Numbered from the stretch's first letter, positions 1 through 8,853 are shown. The stretch: DNA of 64,000 bases from Rhizobium etli CFN 42 (GCF_000092045.1 NC_007761.1:1987001-2051000), one strand, 5' to 3'. Made by a program: numbers and translations. The notes: generated from the letters alone by a model not told the origin.

Positions 1-1
1 T

Positions 2-286
2 CAGGCAATCGCCGCCGAAGCTGCTGATTATTCGAAGAAGTCCTTTCAGGATGCGGTGACGCATTTCGAAACGCTGGCCGGGGCAAAGAGCTTCGAGGCC
101 GTGTTCGAACTGCAGACCAGCTTCGTCAAGTCCAGCTATGAGAGCTTCGTTTCCGAAGCCACCAAGCTCGGCGAAATGTACGCCGATCTCGCCAAGTCCG
201 CCTACAAGCCTTACGAGGCTCCGATCGCCACTGCCGTCGTCAAGACGGGCAGGCAGGCGCCGGCGGCAACGCCTGCCGCCGCATGA
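2..286 (+). CDS. Phasin family protein, 3' part only
   Basis: This is the C-terminal part of a phasin, a small amphipathic helical protein that coats polyhydroxyalkanoate granules. The reading frame is open from the window edge, so the true start lies upstream; an internal GTG at 56 is not a convincing start. About 94 codons are visible. They include the phasin-like stretch FELQTSFVKSSYESFVSEA, a pattern of helices with regularly spaced aromatics, and an Ala/Pro-rich tail ending in ATPAAA, which is common in rhizobial phasins. A strong terminator follows at 331-363, so this gene ends its transcript. The family call rests on composition and this motif only. Confidence 0.8.
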   Translation, partial: QAIAAEAADYSKKSFQDAVTHFETLAGAKSFEAVFELQTSFVKSSYESFVSEATKLGEMYADLAKSAYKPYEAPIATAVVKTGRQAPAATPAAA

Positions 287-330
287 GTTGATTGCGACGG
301 CGCAACCTGCGCGACATATTGAAATACCGG

Positions 331-363
331 GACCGGCTACGCATCTGTAGCCGGTCTTTTTTT
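331..363 (+). terminator. Rho-independent terminator after the phasin gene
   Basis: A perfect 10-bp stem (gaccggctac / gtagccggtc) with a 6-nt loop is followed by seven T residues at 357-363. It lies 45 bp after the phasin stop codon and separates it from clpS. Confidence 0.9.
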
Positions 364-557
364 GTTTCCACCTTCGCCACAGCGTCCGCTTGGATCGGCC
401 CGGGGACTTTTTTGGCCTTTCCCGTGCATGCCGGCATTTCTTGATTGCAGTGTCTGGCAGGGGGCTTAAAATCGGCCCATTATGAACTAAGTTAGTGTTT
501 CAGATATTCGGCGGGAAAAGCACCCTCCCATGCTCCGCCGGATTGATCGAGGAATGA

Positions 558-917
558 ATGACAATGATCGCAAAGCCGATCCGGATGCAGAACGACAGCG
601 AAAGGAACGGGGACAACGGAAATCGCGGAACCTCGGTCATCACACGCACCAAGCCGAAGACCAAGAAGCCCAACCTTTACCGCGTGCTGCTTTTGAATGA
701 CGACTACACTCCCATGGAATTCGTCATTCATATTCTGGAGCGTTTTTTTCAGAAGGACCGTGAAAGTGCCACCCGCATCATGCTCCATGTCCACAATCAC
801 GGCGTCGGCGAGTGCGGAATATTCACATACGAGGTAGCGGAAACGAAGGTCAGCCAGGTGATGGACTTCGCCCGGCAGCACCAGCATCCGCTACAATGCG
901 TCATGGAAAAGAAGTGA
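558..917 (+). CDS. clpS: ATP-dependent Clp protease adaptor ClpS
   Basis: ClpS binds the N-terminal domain of ClpA and delivers N-degron substrates to ClpAP. The 119-residue protein has a disordered, polar N-terminal extension (about residues 1-38), then the core with the motif [14 protein letters not shown] that forms the N-degron pocket, followed by the conserved helix with [11 protein letters not shown] second ATG two codons in (564) is an equally possible start, giving 117 residues. clpA begins 10 bp after the stop codon, so the adaptor and its unfoldase are co-transcribed. Length and core match the alphaproteobacterial family. Rhizobia often carry a second clpS elsewhere, which I cannot see here. 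Confidence 0.95.
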   Translation: MTMIAKPIRMQNDSERNGDNGNRGTSVITRTKPKTKKPNLYRVLLLNDDYTPMEFVIHILERFFQKDRESATRIMLHVHNHGVGECGIFTYEVAETKVSQVMDFARQHQHPLQCVMEKK

Positions 918-927
918 GGATCTTAAC

Positions 928-3417
928 GTGCCAACATTTTCGCCTAGCTTAGAGAAGGCGCTCCACCAGGCACTGACCTTTGCCAACGAGCGGCATCATG
1001 AATATGCGACGCTCGAGCATCTGCTGCTCGCCCTGATCGACGATGCCGATGCGGCTGCGGTCATGGGCGCCTGCAACGTCGATCTCGACGCGCTGCGCAA
1101 GACGCTCGTCGAGTATGTCGATAACGAACTTTCCAATCTGATCACCGGTTACGATGAGGATTCGAAGCCGACCTCCGGCTTCCAGCGTGTCATCCAGCGT
1201 GCCGTCATCCACGTACAGTCATCCGGCCGCGAGGAGGTGACCGGCGCCAACGTGCTCGTCGCGATCTTCGCCGAGCGCGAGAGCCATGCCGCCTATTTTC
1301 TGCAGGAGCAGGAGATGACCCGCTATGATGCCGTCAATTACATTTCCCACGGCATCGGCAAGCGGCCGGGCGCGTCGGAGACCCGCACTCCGCGCGGCGC
1401 CGAGGAAGAGGCCGAGAGCAAGCCGACGGCGCGCGGCGGCGAGGAAGAGAGCGGCCCCAAGAAACAGCAGGATGCGCTCAAAGCCTATTGCGTCAATCTC
1501 AATGAGAAGGCCAAGGGCGGCAAGATCGATCCGCTGATCGGCCGTCATGCCGAGGTGAGCCGCACCATTCAGATCCTGTGCCGCCGTTCGAAGAACAATC
1601 CGCTCTATGTTGGTGATCCCGGCGTCGGCAAGACGGCGATTGCCGAAGGTCTTGCCAAGCGGATCGTGGAAGGCAAAGTTCCAGAAGCGCTCGCCGATGC
1701 GACGATCTTCTCGCTCGACATGGGCACGTTGCTTGCCGGCACACGCTACCGCGGCGATTTCGAGGAACGCCTGAAGCAGGTCGTCAAGGAGTTGGAGGAA
1801 TATCCGGGAGCCGTCCTCTTCATCGACGAAATCCATACGGTGATTGGCGCCGGCGCCACCTCTGGCGGGGCGATGGATGCATCGAACCTTTTGAAGCCGG
1901 CGCTGTCATCCGGCGCCATCCGCTGCATCGGTTCGACCACCTACAAGGAATATCGCCAGTTCTTCGAGAAGGACCGGGCGCTGGTCCGTCGTTTCCAGAA
2001 GATCGACGTCAGCGAACCGTCGATCAATGATGCGATCGAGATCATGAAGGGGCTGAAGCCCTATTTCGAAGAATATCATCACCTGCGTTATTCGAACGAC
2101 GCCATCAAGTCGGCCGTCGAACTGTCGGCCCGCTACATCTCCGACCGCAAGCTGCCGGACAAAGCAATCGACGTGATCGACGAAACGGGTGCGGCCCAGA
2201 TGCTGCTGCCGCCCTCGAAGCGCCGCAAGCTGATCACCGAGAAGGAGATCGAGGCGACGATCGCCACGATGGCGCGCATTCCGCCGAAGACCGTCTCCAA
2301 GGACGACGAGGCGGTGCTTGCCAATCTCGAGCAGGAACTGCGTTCGGTGGTCTACGGCCAGGACATTGCGATCGAAGCGCTTTCGACCTCGATCAAGCTG
2401 GCGCGTGCCGGCCTGCGCGAGCCGAACAAGCCGATCGGCGCCTATGTCTTCTCTGGTCCGACCGGCGTCGGCAAGACCGAGGTGGCAAAGCAGCTGGCAG
2501 CGTCGCTCGGCGTAGAGCTCCTGCGTTTCGACATGTCGGAATATATGGAGCGGCACACGGTCTCGCGTCTGCTCGGCGCACCTCCCGGCTATGTCGGCTT
2601 CGACCAGGGTGGTCTCTTGACCGATGGCGTCGACCAGCATCCGCATTGCGTGGTCTTGCTCGACGAAATCGAGAAGGCGCATCCGGATATCTACAATATC
2701 CTGCTGCAGGTCATGGACCATGGCACGCTGACCGACCATAACGGCAAGAAGATCGACTTCCGCAACGTCATCCTGATCATGACGACGAATGCGGGCGCTT
2801 CTGAAATGGCCAAAGCGGCGATCGGCTTCGGTTCGTCCAAGCGCACCGGCGAGGACGAGGAGGCGCTGACCCGTCTCTTCACGCCGGAGTTCCGCAACCG
2901 TCTCGACGCGATCATTCCCTTCGCGGCACTGCCGACGGCTGTCATTCACAAGGTCGTTCAGAAGTTCATCATGCAGCTGGAGGCCCAGCTTTCCGAAAGG
3001 AACGTCACCTTCGATCTGCATGAGGATGCGATCGCCTGGCTTGCAGAAAAGGGTTACGACGAGAAGATGGGCGCCCGGCCGCTTGCCCGCGTCATCCAGG
3101 ACACGATCAAGAAGCCGCTCGCCAACGAAATCCTTTTCGGCAAGCTGAAGAAAGGCGGCGTCGTCAACGTCACCGTCGGCCCGAAGGAAGACGGCAAGCC
3201 CGGTATCCTGCTGGAAGCCATTCCGGATACGGCGCCGATCAAGCCTAAGCCGGAAGCCGAGGCCGTGCATCCCGAAGCCGACGACGAGGATGATGGCGAG
3301 CTGAAGACGAAGACGGCCCGCAAGACCCGTGCCAAGACGGTCCCGCAGGCCGAGCCCGAGGTCCGCGACGCCCCCAAGAAGGGAAGCACGGTTCCCAAGG
3401 TTCCGCGCAAGAAGTGA
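928..3417 (+). CDS. clpA: ATP-dependent Clp protease ATP-binding subunit ClpA
   Basis: Class I AAA+ unfoldase of the ClpAP protease, 829 residues, starting at GTG 10 bp after clpS. The N-terminal double Clp repeat (about 1-145) docks ClpS. An acidic, Arg/Glu-rich linker follows (about 145-185). The first ATPase module has Walker A GDPGVGKT near residue 229 and Walker B LFIDEIHT. The second has SGPTGVGKTEV near residue 510 and Walker B VLLDEIEKAHP. The C-terminal D2 small domain ends near 770 and is followed by about 60 residues rich in Lys, Glu, Pro and Ala that are longer than in E. coli ClpA and probably disordered. A terminator sits 17 bp after the stop. Confidence 0.97.
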   Translation: MPTFSPSLEKALHQALTFANERHHEYATLEHLLLALIDDADAAAVMGACNVDLDALRKTLVEYVDNELSNLITGYDEDSKPTSGFQRVIQRAVIHVQSSGREEVTGANVLVAIFAERESHAAYFLQEQEMTRYDAVNYISHGIGKRPGASETRTPRGAEEEAESKPTARGGEEESGPKKQQDALKAYCVNLNEKAKGGKIDPLIGRHAEVSRTIQILCRRSKNNPLYVGDPGVGKTAIAEGLAKRIVEGKVPEALADATIFSLDMGTLLAGTRYRGDFEERLKQVVKELEEYPGAVLFIDEIHTVIGAGATSGGAMDASNLLKPALSSGAIRCIGSTTYKEYRQFFEKDRALVRRFQKIDVSEPSINDAIEIMKGLKPYFEEYHHLRYSNDAIKSAVELSARYISDRKLPDKAIDVIDETGAAQMLLPPSKRRKLITEKEIEATIATMARIPPKTVSKDDEAVLANLEQELRSVVYGQDIAIEALSTSIKLARAGLREPNKPIGAYVFSGPTGVGKTEVAKQLAASLGVELLRFDMSEYMERHTVSRLLGAPPGYVGFDQGGLLTDGVDQHPHCVVLLDEIEKAHPDIYNILLQVMDHGTLTDHNGKKIDFRNVILIMTTNAGASEMAKAAIGFGSSKRTGEDEEALTRLFTPEFRNRLDAIIPFAALPTAVIHKVVQKFIMQLEAQLSERNVTFDLHEDAIAWLAEKGYDEKMGARPLARVIQDTIKKPLANEILFGKLKKGGVVNVTVGPKEDGKPGILLEAIPDTAPIKPKPEAEAVHPEADDEDDGELKTKTARKTRAKTVPQAEPEVRDAPKKGSTVPKVPRKK

Positions 3418-3434
3418 GAGTTCGTCACCGAATT

Positions 3435-3464
3435 AAAAAGGCCGCGTCACCAGCGGCCTTTTTT
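3435..3464 (+). terminator. Rho-independent terminator after clpA
   Basis: The stem ggccgc / gcggcc with a 7-nt loop is flanked by five A residues on the left and six T residues on the right. It can therefore work in both directions, ending clpSA on the forward strand and the reverse-strand HIT gene that stops at 3492. Confidence 0.9.
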
Positions 3465-3491
3465 GTTTCCCTTCGTCGGCAGAGATCCGCG

Positions 3492-3917
3492 TTACGCCAG
3501 GGCCGCCCGGATCTTTTCAGCATGGGCGGCGAGCACGGCGCCGTCTTCCATCTTGCCGGAATGCGGCTTGAGGGCCACGCCCTCATGGCGAGGGATGATA
3601 TGGAAATGCAGATGGAACACCGTTTGTCCAGCCGCCGGCTCGTTGAACTGGGCGATGAACACGCCGTCGGCGTCGAAAACTTCCTGGACCGCCTGGGCGA
3701 CCTTTTGAACGACGGTAATGGCATGGACGAGGGTGGCGGGATCGGCATCGAGGATATTGCGCGAACGCGCCTTCGGAACGACGAGCACGTGGCCCGGCGC
3801 TTGCGGCATCACATCCATGAACGCGACCGTATGCTGGTCCTCGAAGATTCGGTGCGAGGGAATTTCGCCGCGCAGGATCTTGGCGAAGATATTGTTGTCG
3901 TCATAGGCGCTGGTCAT
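3492..3917 (-). CDS. HIT family (histidine triad) nucleotide-binding protein
   Basis: A 141-residue HIT-fold protein of the Hint/HinT type, a group of nucleoside phosphoramidase or AMP-lysine hydrolases. The active-site triad is visible as HLHFHIIPRH with His102, His104 and His106, preceded by the conserved N-terminal segment NIFAKILRGEIPSHRIFED. The length is typical of the family. It is convergent with clpA, and the shared bidirectional terminator lies at 3435-3464. The next reverse-strand gene ends 54 bp before this start codon, so the two may be co-transcribed. The physiological substrate cannot be read from the sequence. Confidence 0.92.
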   Translation of the reverse strand: MTSAYDDNNIFAKILRGEIPSHRIFEDQHTVAFMDVMPQAPGHVLVVPKARSRNILDADPATLVHAITVVQKVAQAVQEVFDADGVFIAQFNEPAAGQTVFHLHFHIIPRHEGVALKPHSGKMEDGAVLAAHAEKIRAALA

Positions 3918-3971
3918 CGCAAAATCTCCTCACGTTCCATTTGATCGGGTAGCGCGCTTGGCGGGGCGGCG

Positions 3972-5162
3972 TCAATCCTCCTGCTGACGCTCACCCTTGC
4001 GGAAGGGGCTGTGCTCGGCCAAAAGCTCGCTCATATGTTCGACATCGGCGCGCTCGCGGGCGAGATAGTCGCCGATCGCTCGGCGCAGCCCGGCATGGGC
4101 GACATAATGGGCGGAATGCGTCGTCACCGGCAGGTAGCCGCGAGCGAGCTTATGTTCGCCCTGCGCGCCAGCCTCGACCCGTTTCAACCCTTTCGCTAAG
4201 GCGAAGTCGATCGCCTGGTGATAGCAGACCTCGAAATGCAGGAAGGGGTGGTCCTCGATGCAGCCCCAGTGACGGCCGTAGAGCGTTTCGCCGCCGATGA
4301 AATTGATCGCGCCGGCAATATAGCGTCCGTCGCGCTTGGCCATGACGAGCAGGATATCGTCGGCCATGCGCTCGCCGATCAGCGAGTAGAATTTGCGGGT
4401 GAGATAGGGCCGGCCCCATTTGCGGCCGCCGGTATCCATGTAGAATTTGAAGAACTGGTCCCAGATCCGCTCCGTCAGATCGCGCCCGGTCAGCCAGTCG
4501 ATCCTGATGCCGTTTTCGAGCGCGGCGCGGCGCTCCTTGCGCAATGCCTTGCGTTTGCGCGAAGCGAGCGTTTCGAGGAACTCGTCGTGGTTGGCATAAC
4601 CGTCATTGATGAAATGGAACTGCTGGTCGGTGCGGTGCAGATAGCCATCCATCTCGAAGACGCCGATCTCCTCGTCCGGCACGAAGGTAATATGCGCCGA
4701 GGAGATGCCGAGCCGGCGCACGACCTCCTTCAGGCTTTCGGCGATCGCGCTCTGGATCGGTAGGCGCTGCAACCCTTCGGCGACGAGAAGACGTGGGCCG
4801 GTCGCGGGTGTAAATGGGATCGAGCACTGCAGCTTCGGATAGTAACGCCCGCCGGCCCGCTCGAAGGCGTCGGCCCAGCCGTGGTCGAAGACATATTCGC
4901 CTTGGCTGTGGCTCTTGAGGTAGCCGGGCAGGGCGCCGATCAACTCGCCACGATCTGTTTCGAGTAACAGATGGTGGCCGAGCCAACCGGTTTCGGCCGT
5001 GGCCGAGCCTGATTCTTCCAGCGATGATAAAAAAGCGTGCGAAACAAACGGGTTGTAGGCAAGCGTGCTGCAAGCCTTGGACGCCCCGGAAAGCCTGGAC
5101 CAGCTCTCCGGGGAAATCGCGGTGAAGGAGCGTTCTACGCGAATGGATAGTTCGTCGGTCAT
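3972..5162 (-). CDS. FemAB-like GNAT-fold protein (peptidogalycan family, DUF482/PF04339 type)
   Basis: A 396-residue protein resembling the DUF482/FemAB-like family of predicted aminoacyl- or acyltransferases with a double GNAT fold. Supporting segments are the N-terminal NPFVSHAFLSSLEESGSA, the central QFHFINDGYANHDEFL and SRKRKALRKERRAA, and the C-terminal NFIGGETLYGRHWGC followed by HFEVCYHQAIDFAL and EAGAQGEHKLARGY. The family is widespread in proteobacteria and its substrate is not established; the name from related FemAB enzymes is an inference. It reads on the reverse strand downstream of the GDPD gene, from which a repeat element separates it. Confidence 0.8.
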   Translation of the reverse strand: MTDELSIRVERSFTAISPESWSRLSGASKACSTLAYNPFVSHAFLSSLEESGSATAETGWLGHHLLLETDRGELIGALPGYLKSHSQGEYVFDHGWADAFERAGGRYYPKLQCSIPFTPATGPRLLVAEGLQRLPIQSAIAESLKEVVRRLGISSAHITFVPDEEIGVFEMDGYLHRTDQQFHFINDGYANHDEFLETLASRKRKALRKERRAALENGIRIDWLTGRDLTERIWDQFFKFYMDTGGRKWGRPYLTRKFYSLIGERMADDILLVMAKRDGRYIAGAINFIGGETLYGRHWGCIEDHPFLHFEVCYHQAIDFALAKGLKRVEAGAQGEHKLARGYLPVTTHSAHYVAHAGLRRAIGDYLARERADVEHMSELLAEHSPFRKGERQQED

Positions 5163-5203
5163 GGGGCAAATGCGAAGCCTGTGGGGGACGGGTCGGCTCT
5201 GCC

Positions 5204-5305
5204 TTACAGCGCCGCGCTGCTTTCAGACGCGCAAAGGACGCTGCAACACTTTAGTTGGCGCATCATTTATCCTCAAATCGATCCGATTTAAGGAATTATG
5301 CAGCA
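5204..5305. repeat. Rhizobium-type intergenic palindromic repeat element
   Basis: Two hairpins stand in tandem. The first has outer arms cagcg (5207-5211) and cgctg (5239-5243) enclosing cagacgcgcaaagg. The second has 11-bp arms at 5270-5280 and 5284-5294 (tcctcaaatcg / cgatttaagga, one mismatch) with a 3-nt loop, followed by attatgcag. This layout resembles intergenic elements that are very abundant in Rhizobium leguminosarum and R. etli genomes; that statement is from memory, not a search. It fills the gap between two reverse-strand genes. Confidence 0.65.
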
Positions 5306-5337
5306 GTCTGCGCATGATCTTGGCCAAAAAGCGAGCA

Positions 5338-6057
5338 TCAAACCGCCACACGCGGGTCGAAGCCCTCGAAGGTCATCTGGTCTGCGTTGGCGAAGGTCCG
5401 CTGGCGCGCCTCCTCGTCGCGCACTGTCCAGGTGATGACGGGAATGCCCATTTCTCGCTGGCCTGATATGAAGGCGTTCGGCAGGTCGCCATAATAATAG
5501 GAGATGAAATCAAGACCGATCTCCATCGCTCTGGCATGGGTCTCAAACTCCTCCGGTGTGTTGCCATCGGCGGTCAGCCCGAGCGGGTAGGGCGAGCCAA
5601 GCGCCTTCAGATCGCGCAGCAGCCAATGGTCGAAGCTCATCAGCGCGACCTTGCCCTCATAGCCTTCGAGCACTTCGAGCACGGATTCGGCAAAGCCTTC
5701 GTCATCGGCCTCACGCCCCTTCAGCTCCAGCACCAGCGGCACTTTGCCCGCAACAAGATCGAGAAGCTGGCGCAGCGTAGGCACCTTATCGCTGGTGCCG
5801 CCGACGGCGATCAGCCCGAGTTCCCTTGAGGTGCGCTCGCGGATGTCGCCGTTCAGATTGCACAGACGCTGCAGGTCCTCGTCGTGAAAGACGACCGGCA
5901 CGCCGTCGGAGGCGTAATGCAGATCGCATTCGATCGCAAAGCCAGCTTCGACGGCACGCGAGAAGGCCGAAAGCGTATTTTCCCAGACGAGCTTGTTGAG
6001 GTCATGAAAGCCGCGATGGGCGACCGGCACGTCCTTGATCCAGGCCGCATTCGTCAT
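5338..6057 (-). CDS. Glycerophosphodiester phosphodiesterase family protein
   Basis: A 239-residue GDPD-type TIM barrel that hydrolyses glycerophosphodiesters to glycerol 3-phosphate and an alcohol. The expected catalytic set is present: His14-Arg15 in PVAHRGFHD, Glu43 and Asp45 in IECDLHYASDGVPVV, and His58 in FHDE. I see no signal peptide, so it is probably cytoplasmic. It begins inside the stop codon of the upstream RidA-like gene (4-bp ATGA overlap), so the two are translationally coupled. Confidence 0.92.
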   Translation of the reverse strand: MTNAAWIKDVPVAHRGFHDLNKLVWENTLSAFSRAVEAGFAIECDLHYASDGVPVVFHDEDLQRLCNLNGDIRERTSRELGLIAVGGTSDKVPTLRQLLDLVAGKVPLVLELKGREADDEGFAESVLEVLEGYEGKVALMSFDHWLLRDLKALGSPYPLGLTADGNTPEEFETHARAMEIGLDFISYYYGDLPNAFISGQREMGIPVITWTVRDEEARQRTFANADQMTFEGFDPRVAV

Positions 6058-6524
6058 TCTGCGATTTCCATGATAGCATCGATCTCGACGGCGGCGTTCA
6101 GCGGCAGGGCGGCCATGCCGACGGCGGCGCGCGCATGTTTGCCCGCCTCGCCGAGCACGCCGGCAATCAGGTTCGACGCGCCGTTGATGACGAGATGCTG
6201 CTCGACAAAGTCGGGCGCCGAGGCGACGAATCCGTTTAGCTTGATCACCCGCCGAATGCGGCCGAGATTGCCGCCAAGAGCGGCCTTGGCCTGGGCGAGA
6301 ATATTGATGGCGCAGAGTTCGGCGCCGCGCTGGCCGCTTGCAACGTCTACCGTCTTGCCGAGATGGCCTGATACGGCAATCTTGCCGCCTTCGAGTGGCA
6401 ACTGACCGGAGATGTAGAGAAGATTGCCGCTGATGACATAGGGAACGTAATTTGCGGCTGGGGCTGCGGCTTCGGGTAGGGTTATCCCCATCTCAGTCAG
6501 GCGCGCTGCAATTTCATCGGACAT
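6054..6524 (-). CDS. RidA family (YjgF/YER057c/UK114) protein
   Basis: A 156-residue member of the RidA superfamily, some of which hydrolyse reactive enamines and imines from PLP enzymes. The C-terminal signature HARAAVGMAALPLNAAVEI carries the conserved Arg and Glu of the ligand pocket. I chose the ATG at 6524 because GGAG lies at the right distance upstream; a TTG eight codons earlier (6548) keeps the frame open but has no such site. The N-terminal half (YVPYVISGNLLYISGQLP) is the longer form seen in the RidA-like subgroup rather than the classical 128-residue protein. It is coupled by overlap to the GDPD gene. Confidence 0.88.
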   Translation of the reverse strand: MSDEIAARLTEMGITLPEAAAPAANYVPYVISGNLLYISGQLPLEGGKIAVSGHLGKTVDVASGQRGAELCAINILAQAKAALGGNLGRIRRVIKLNGFVASAPDFVEQHLVINGASNLIAGVLGEAGKHARAAVGMAALPLNAAVEIDAIMEIAE

Positions 6525-6660
6525 TTTCGTCTCCGCTTTTGTTGTCAATGTTTCAAAAATTATGCATCAAGACTAGAATCTTTATTATGACAGCTTCGAG
6601 CCTCGATTTGGCCGAAAGAGTTCATATAACATCGCGGCTGAGTCCAACAGGAGTGAATGA

Positions 6661-7497
6661 ATGTTCCGATCGTCGCTTGCCGCTCTGCTTCTTGCCAGCG
6701 TATCCGCCAATGCATGGGCGGGTGCGCCTGCGGCAAGCGCTGCGATCGCGACCGGTCTCGTCGCCCATCGCGCCGTCTACGATCTGGAATTGAAGGATGC
6801 CTCGGACCGCTCCGGCATCGCCTCGATGTACGGCCGCATGGTCTATGAATTCGACGGCAGCTATTGCCAGGGCTTCACCACAAATTTCCGCTTCGTGACG
6901 CAGATCGATACTGGCGACAGCGTACGCGTCAGCGATCAGCAGACAAAGACCTTCGAGAACCTGAAGGATCGCAAGTTTACCTTCGATACCAAATCCTTCA
7001 CCGACGACCAGCTCGACAAGGAGGTCAACGGCGCGGCCGAGAATCAGGCCAATGGCGTCAAAGTCGATCTCAAGCAGCCGGCGAGCCGCGAGCTGCAGCT
7101 TGGCGAAAGCCGCTTTCCGACAGAGCATATGCTCGATGTGATCCAGAACGCCAAGGAGGGAAAACGTTTCTTCGAAGCCCGCGTTTTCGACGGTTCCGAT
7201 GACGGCGACAAGTCGCTGGTGACGACCACGATCGTCGGCAAGCAGGAAACGCCCGCCGCCGAGGAGGCTGATGCCGGCAATGCCGGCGCCTTCTCGAAGA
7301 CAGCCTTCTGGCCGGTGACCATCGCCTATTTCAATGAGAATGCAAAAACGGATTCGCTGCCGGTCTACCGCATGTCCTTCAAACTCTACGAGAACGGCAT
7401 CACCCGCGACCTGACGATGGATTATGGCGATTTCGTCCTGACCGGGAAGCTCGCCAAGCTTGAGCTGCTGGATCACAAGGCTGAGGTCTGCAAGTAG
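6661..7497 (+). CDS. eipB: EipB-like periplasmic cell-envelope integrity protein (DUF1849)
   Basis: A 278-residue exported protein of the DUF1849 family. In Brucella the member EipB is a periplasmic spiral beta-barrel protein needed for envelope integrity. A signal peptide is clear (residues 1-20, ending ANAWA). Two cysteines, Cys69 in FDGSYCQGF and Cys277 next to the C-terminus, fit the conserved disulfide pair reported for EipB. Start ATG 6661 has GGAG nine bases upstream. The gene is divergent from ridA, with a 136-bp shared promoter region. The function here is transferred from the family. Confidence 0.85.
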   Translation: MFRSSLAALLLASVSANAWAGAPAASAAIATGLVAHRAVYDLELKDASDRSGIASMYGRMVYEFDGSYCQGFTTNFRFVTQIDTGDSVRVSDQQTKTFENLKDRKFTFDTKSFTDDQLDKEVNGAAENQANGVKVDLKQPASRELQLGESRFPTEHMLDVIQNAKEGKRFFEARVFDGSDDGDKSLVTTTIVGKQETPAAEEADAGNAGAFSKTAFWPVTIAYFNENAKTDSLPVYRMSFKLYENGITRDLTMDYGDFVLTGKLAKLELLDHKAEVCK

Positions 7498-7846
7498 GCC
7501 GCGGTTTCTCCGCAGTCATAAAACTGAATCATAAAGTTCATTATTGTGCCGGCGACCAGCGATGATTGAGTCGCCTTCTGTCGTCCTGCTCTTGTGATTA
7601 GTTGGCAAGCTGAGCGGCGACATTTAAAGGGCAGGGCAGCCGGGCAGATGTTCGGCAGAATCCGTGTTTTTATGCCGAATGGAATGTTTTCCTTGCTTTT
7701 ATGCCGAACCGAATGTATGGGCACCGGCATTCCACACGTAAGGCATGGGATCGTCCGGGAGAAATCCGGGCTGTTCCGCCGGTGGCATTCTCGAAGAGGG
7801 TGCTGTTCGTCTTGCGGAGGTTCAACCGGAAAAGGAGTAACAAGGC
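7498..7846 (+). promoter_or_regulatory. 349-bp rpsB upstream region, probable promoter and leader
   Basis: No gene is visible here. The first half is AT-richer and probably holds the rpsB promoter. It contains two near-identical 20-bp repeats (7668-7687 and 7697-7716). The second half can fold: caccggc at 7722-7728 pairs with gccggtg at 7778-7784 and encloses two copies of tccggg. The rpsB ribosome-binding site (aaggag) lies at the 3' end. Autogenous control by S2 through an rpsB leader is known in enterobacteria; a similar role here is inference. Confidence 0.45.
7668..7716. repeat. Two 20-bp direct repeats upstream of rpsB
   Basis: Positions 7668-7687 and 7697-7716 share 18 of 20 bases (ttttatgccgaa, two variable bases, gaatgt). 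Their starts are 29 bp apart. The spacing is close to three helical turns, which would suit a DNA-binding protein. Confidence 0.75.
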
Positions 7847-8614
7847 ATGGCATTGCCTGATTTTTCTATGCGCCAGCTTCTTGAGGCAGGCGTCCACTTC
7901 GGCCACCAGACCCATCGCTGGAACCCGAAGATGAAGCCGTATATCTTCGGCGACCGCAACAACATTCATATCATCGATCTGGCTCAGACCGTTCCGATGC
8001 TGTCGCGTGCCCTTCAGGTCGTAAGCGACACCGTGGCCCGTGGCGGCCGCGTCCTCTTCGTCGGCACCAAGCGCCAGGCGTCCGAGATCATTGCCGACAG
8101 CGCAAAGCGTTCGGCCCAGTACTACGTCAACTCGCGCTGGCTCGGCGGCATGATGACGAACTGGAAGACGATCTCCAACTCGATCCAGCGCCTGCGCAAG
8201 CTCGACGAGATCCTGAACGGCGAAGCCCAGGGCTTCACCAAGAAGGAACGCCTCAACCTCGAGCGCGAGCGTGAAAAGCTCGACAAGGCTCTCGGCGGTA
8301 TCCGCGATATGGGCGGCACCCCCGACCTGATGTTCATCATCGACACCAACAAGGAAAAGATCGCGATCGACGAAGCCAAGCGCCTCGGCATCCCGGTTGT
8401 CGCCATCATCGACTCGAACTGCGATCCGGACCTGATCGACTATCCGATCCCGGGCAACGACGACGCATCGCGCGCCATCGCCCTGTACTGCGAGCTGATC
8501 TCCCGCGCTGCCATCGACGGCATTGCGCGCCAGCAGAGCTCTTCCGGCCGTGATCTCGGAGCATCCTCCGAAGTTCCGGTCGAGCCGGCTCTTGAGGAAG
8601 CAGCCGAAGGCTGA
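7847..8614 (+). CDS. rpsB: 30S ribosomal protein S2
   Basis: A 255-residue S2 protein of the small ribosomal subunit. The family opening [20 protein letters not shown] is followed by the [20 protein letters not shown] segment and the [12 protein letters not shown] motif. A C-terminal extension of about 25 residues (after AIDGIARQQ) is acidic and Ala/Glu-rich, as in other alphaproteobacteria. A clear AAGGAG lies ahead of the start ATG. tsf follows 239 bp downstream in the usual rpsB-tsf order. Confidence 0.98.
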
Positions 8615-8661
8615 TGAAGGCGGGCGGAGACAAAACTCCGTCGAAGCTTGCATAGACTGGG

Positions 8662-8697
8662 AAGGCCGCTCGCGACTCATCGAAGTTCGGCGGCCTT
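8662..8697 (+). terminator. Hairpin between rpsB and tsf, possible attenuator
   Basis: Perfect 8-bp arms aaggccgc (8662-8669) and gcggcctt (8690-8697) enclose a 20-nt loop. No run of T follows (gcctgtttc), so if it acts on transcription it is probably a partial terminator that adjusts the rpsB to tsf ratio. A simple palindrome without function is also possible. Confidence 0.45.
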
Positions 8698-8853
8698 GCC
8701 TGTTTCAGGGCGGAGGCATCAGGCACTCCGTCAGTAAAGTTTCGTTATGGCGCGTCTTCATCACGCTGTCATACATACAGGTACATTTCGTGCCTCAATC
8801 CGGTGCCGCGCCGCGCTTTGCGGCCCACCGTTTGAACCGACAAGAGGAAGATA

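Noticed and set aside
331..363. Short repeat cluster considered as a CRISPR or REP array
   Set aside because: Only a single palindrome with a T-run is present, so it is a terminator. No spaced repeat array occurs anywhere in the window.
1906..3270. Long reverse-strand open frame (454 codons) opposite clpA
   Set aside because: It is the antisense of clpA, kept open by high GC at third positions. The translated product shows no domain and no ribosome-binding site precedes it.
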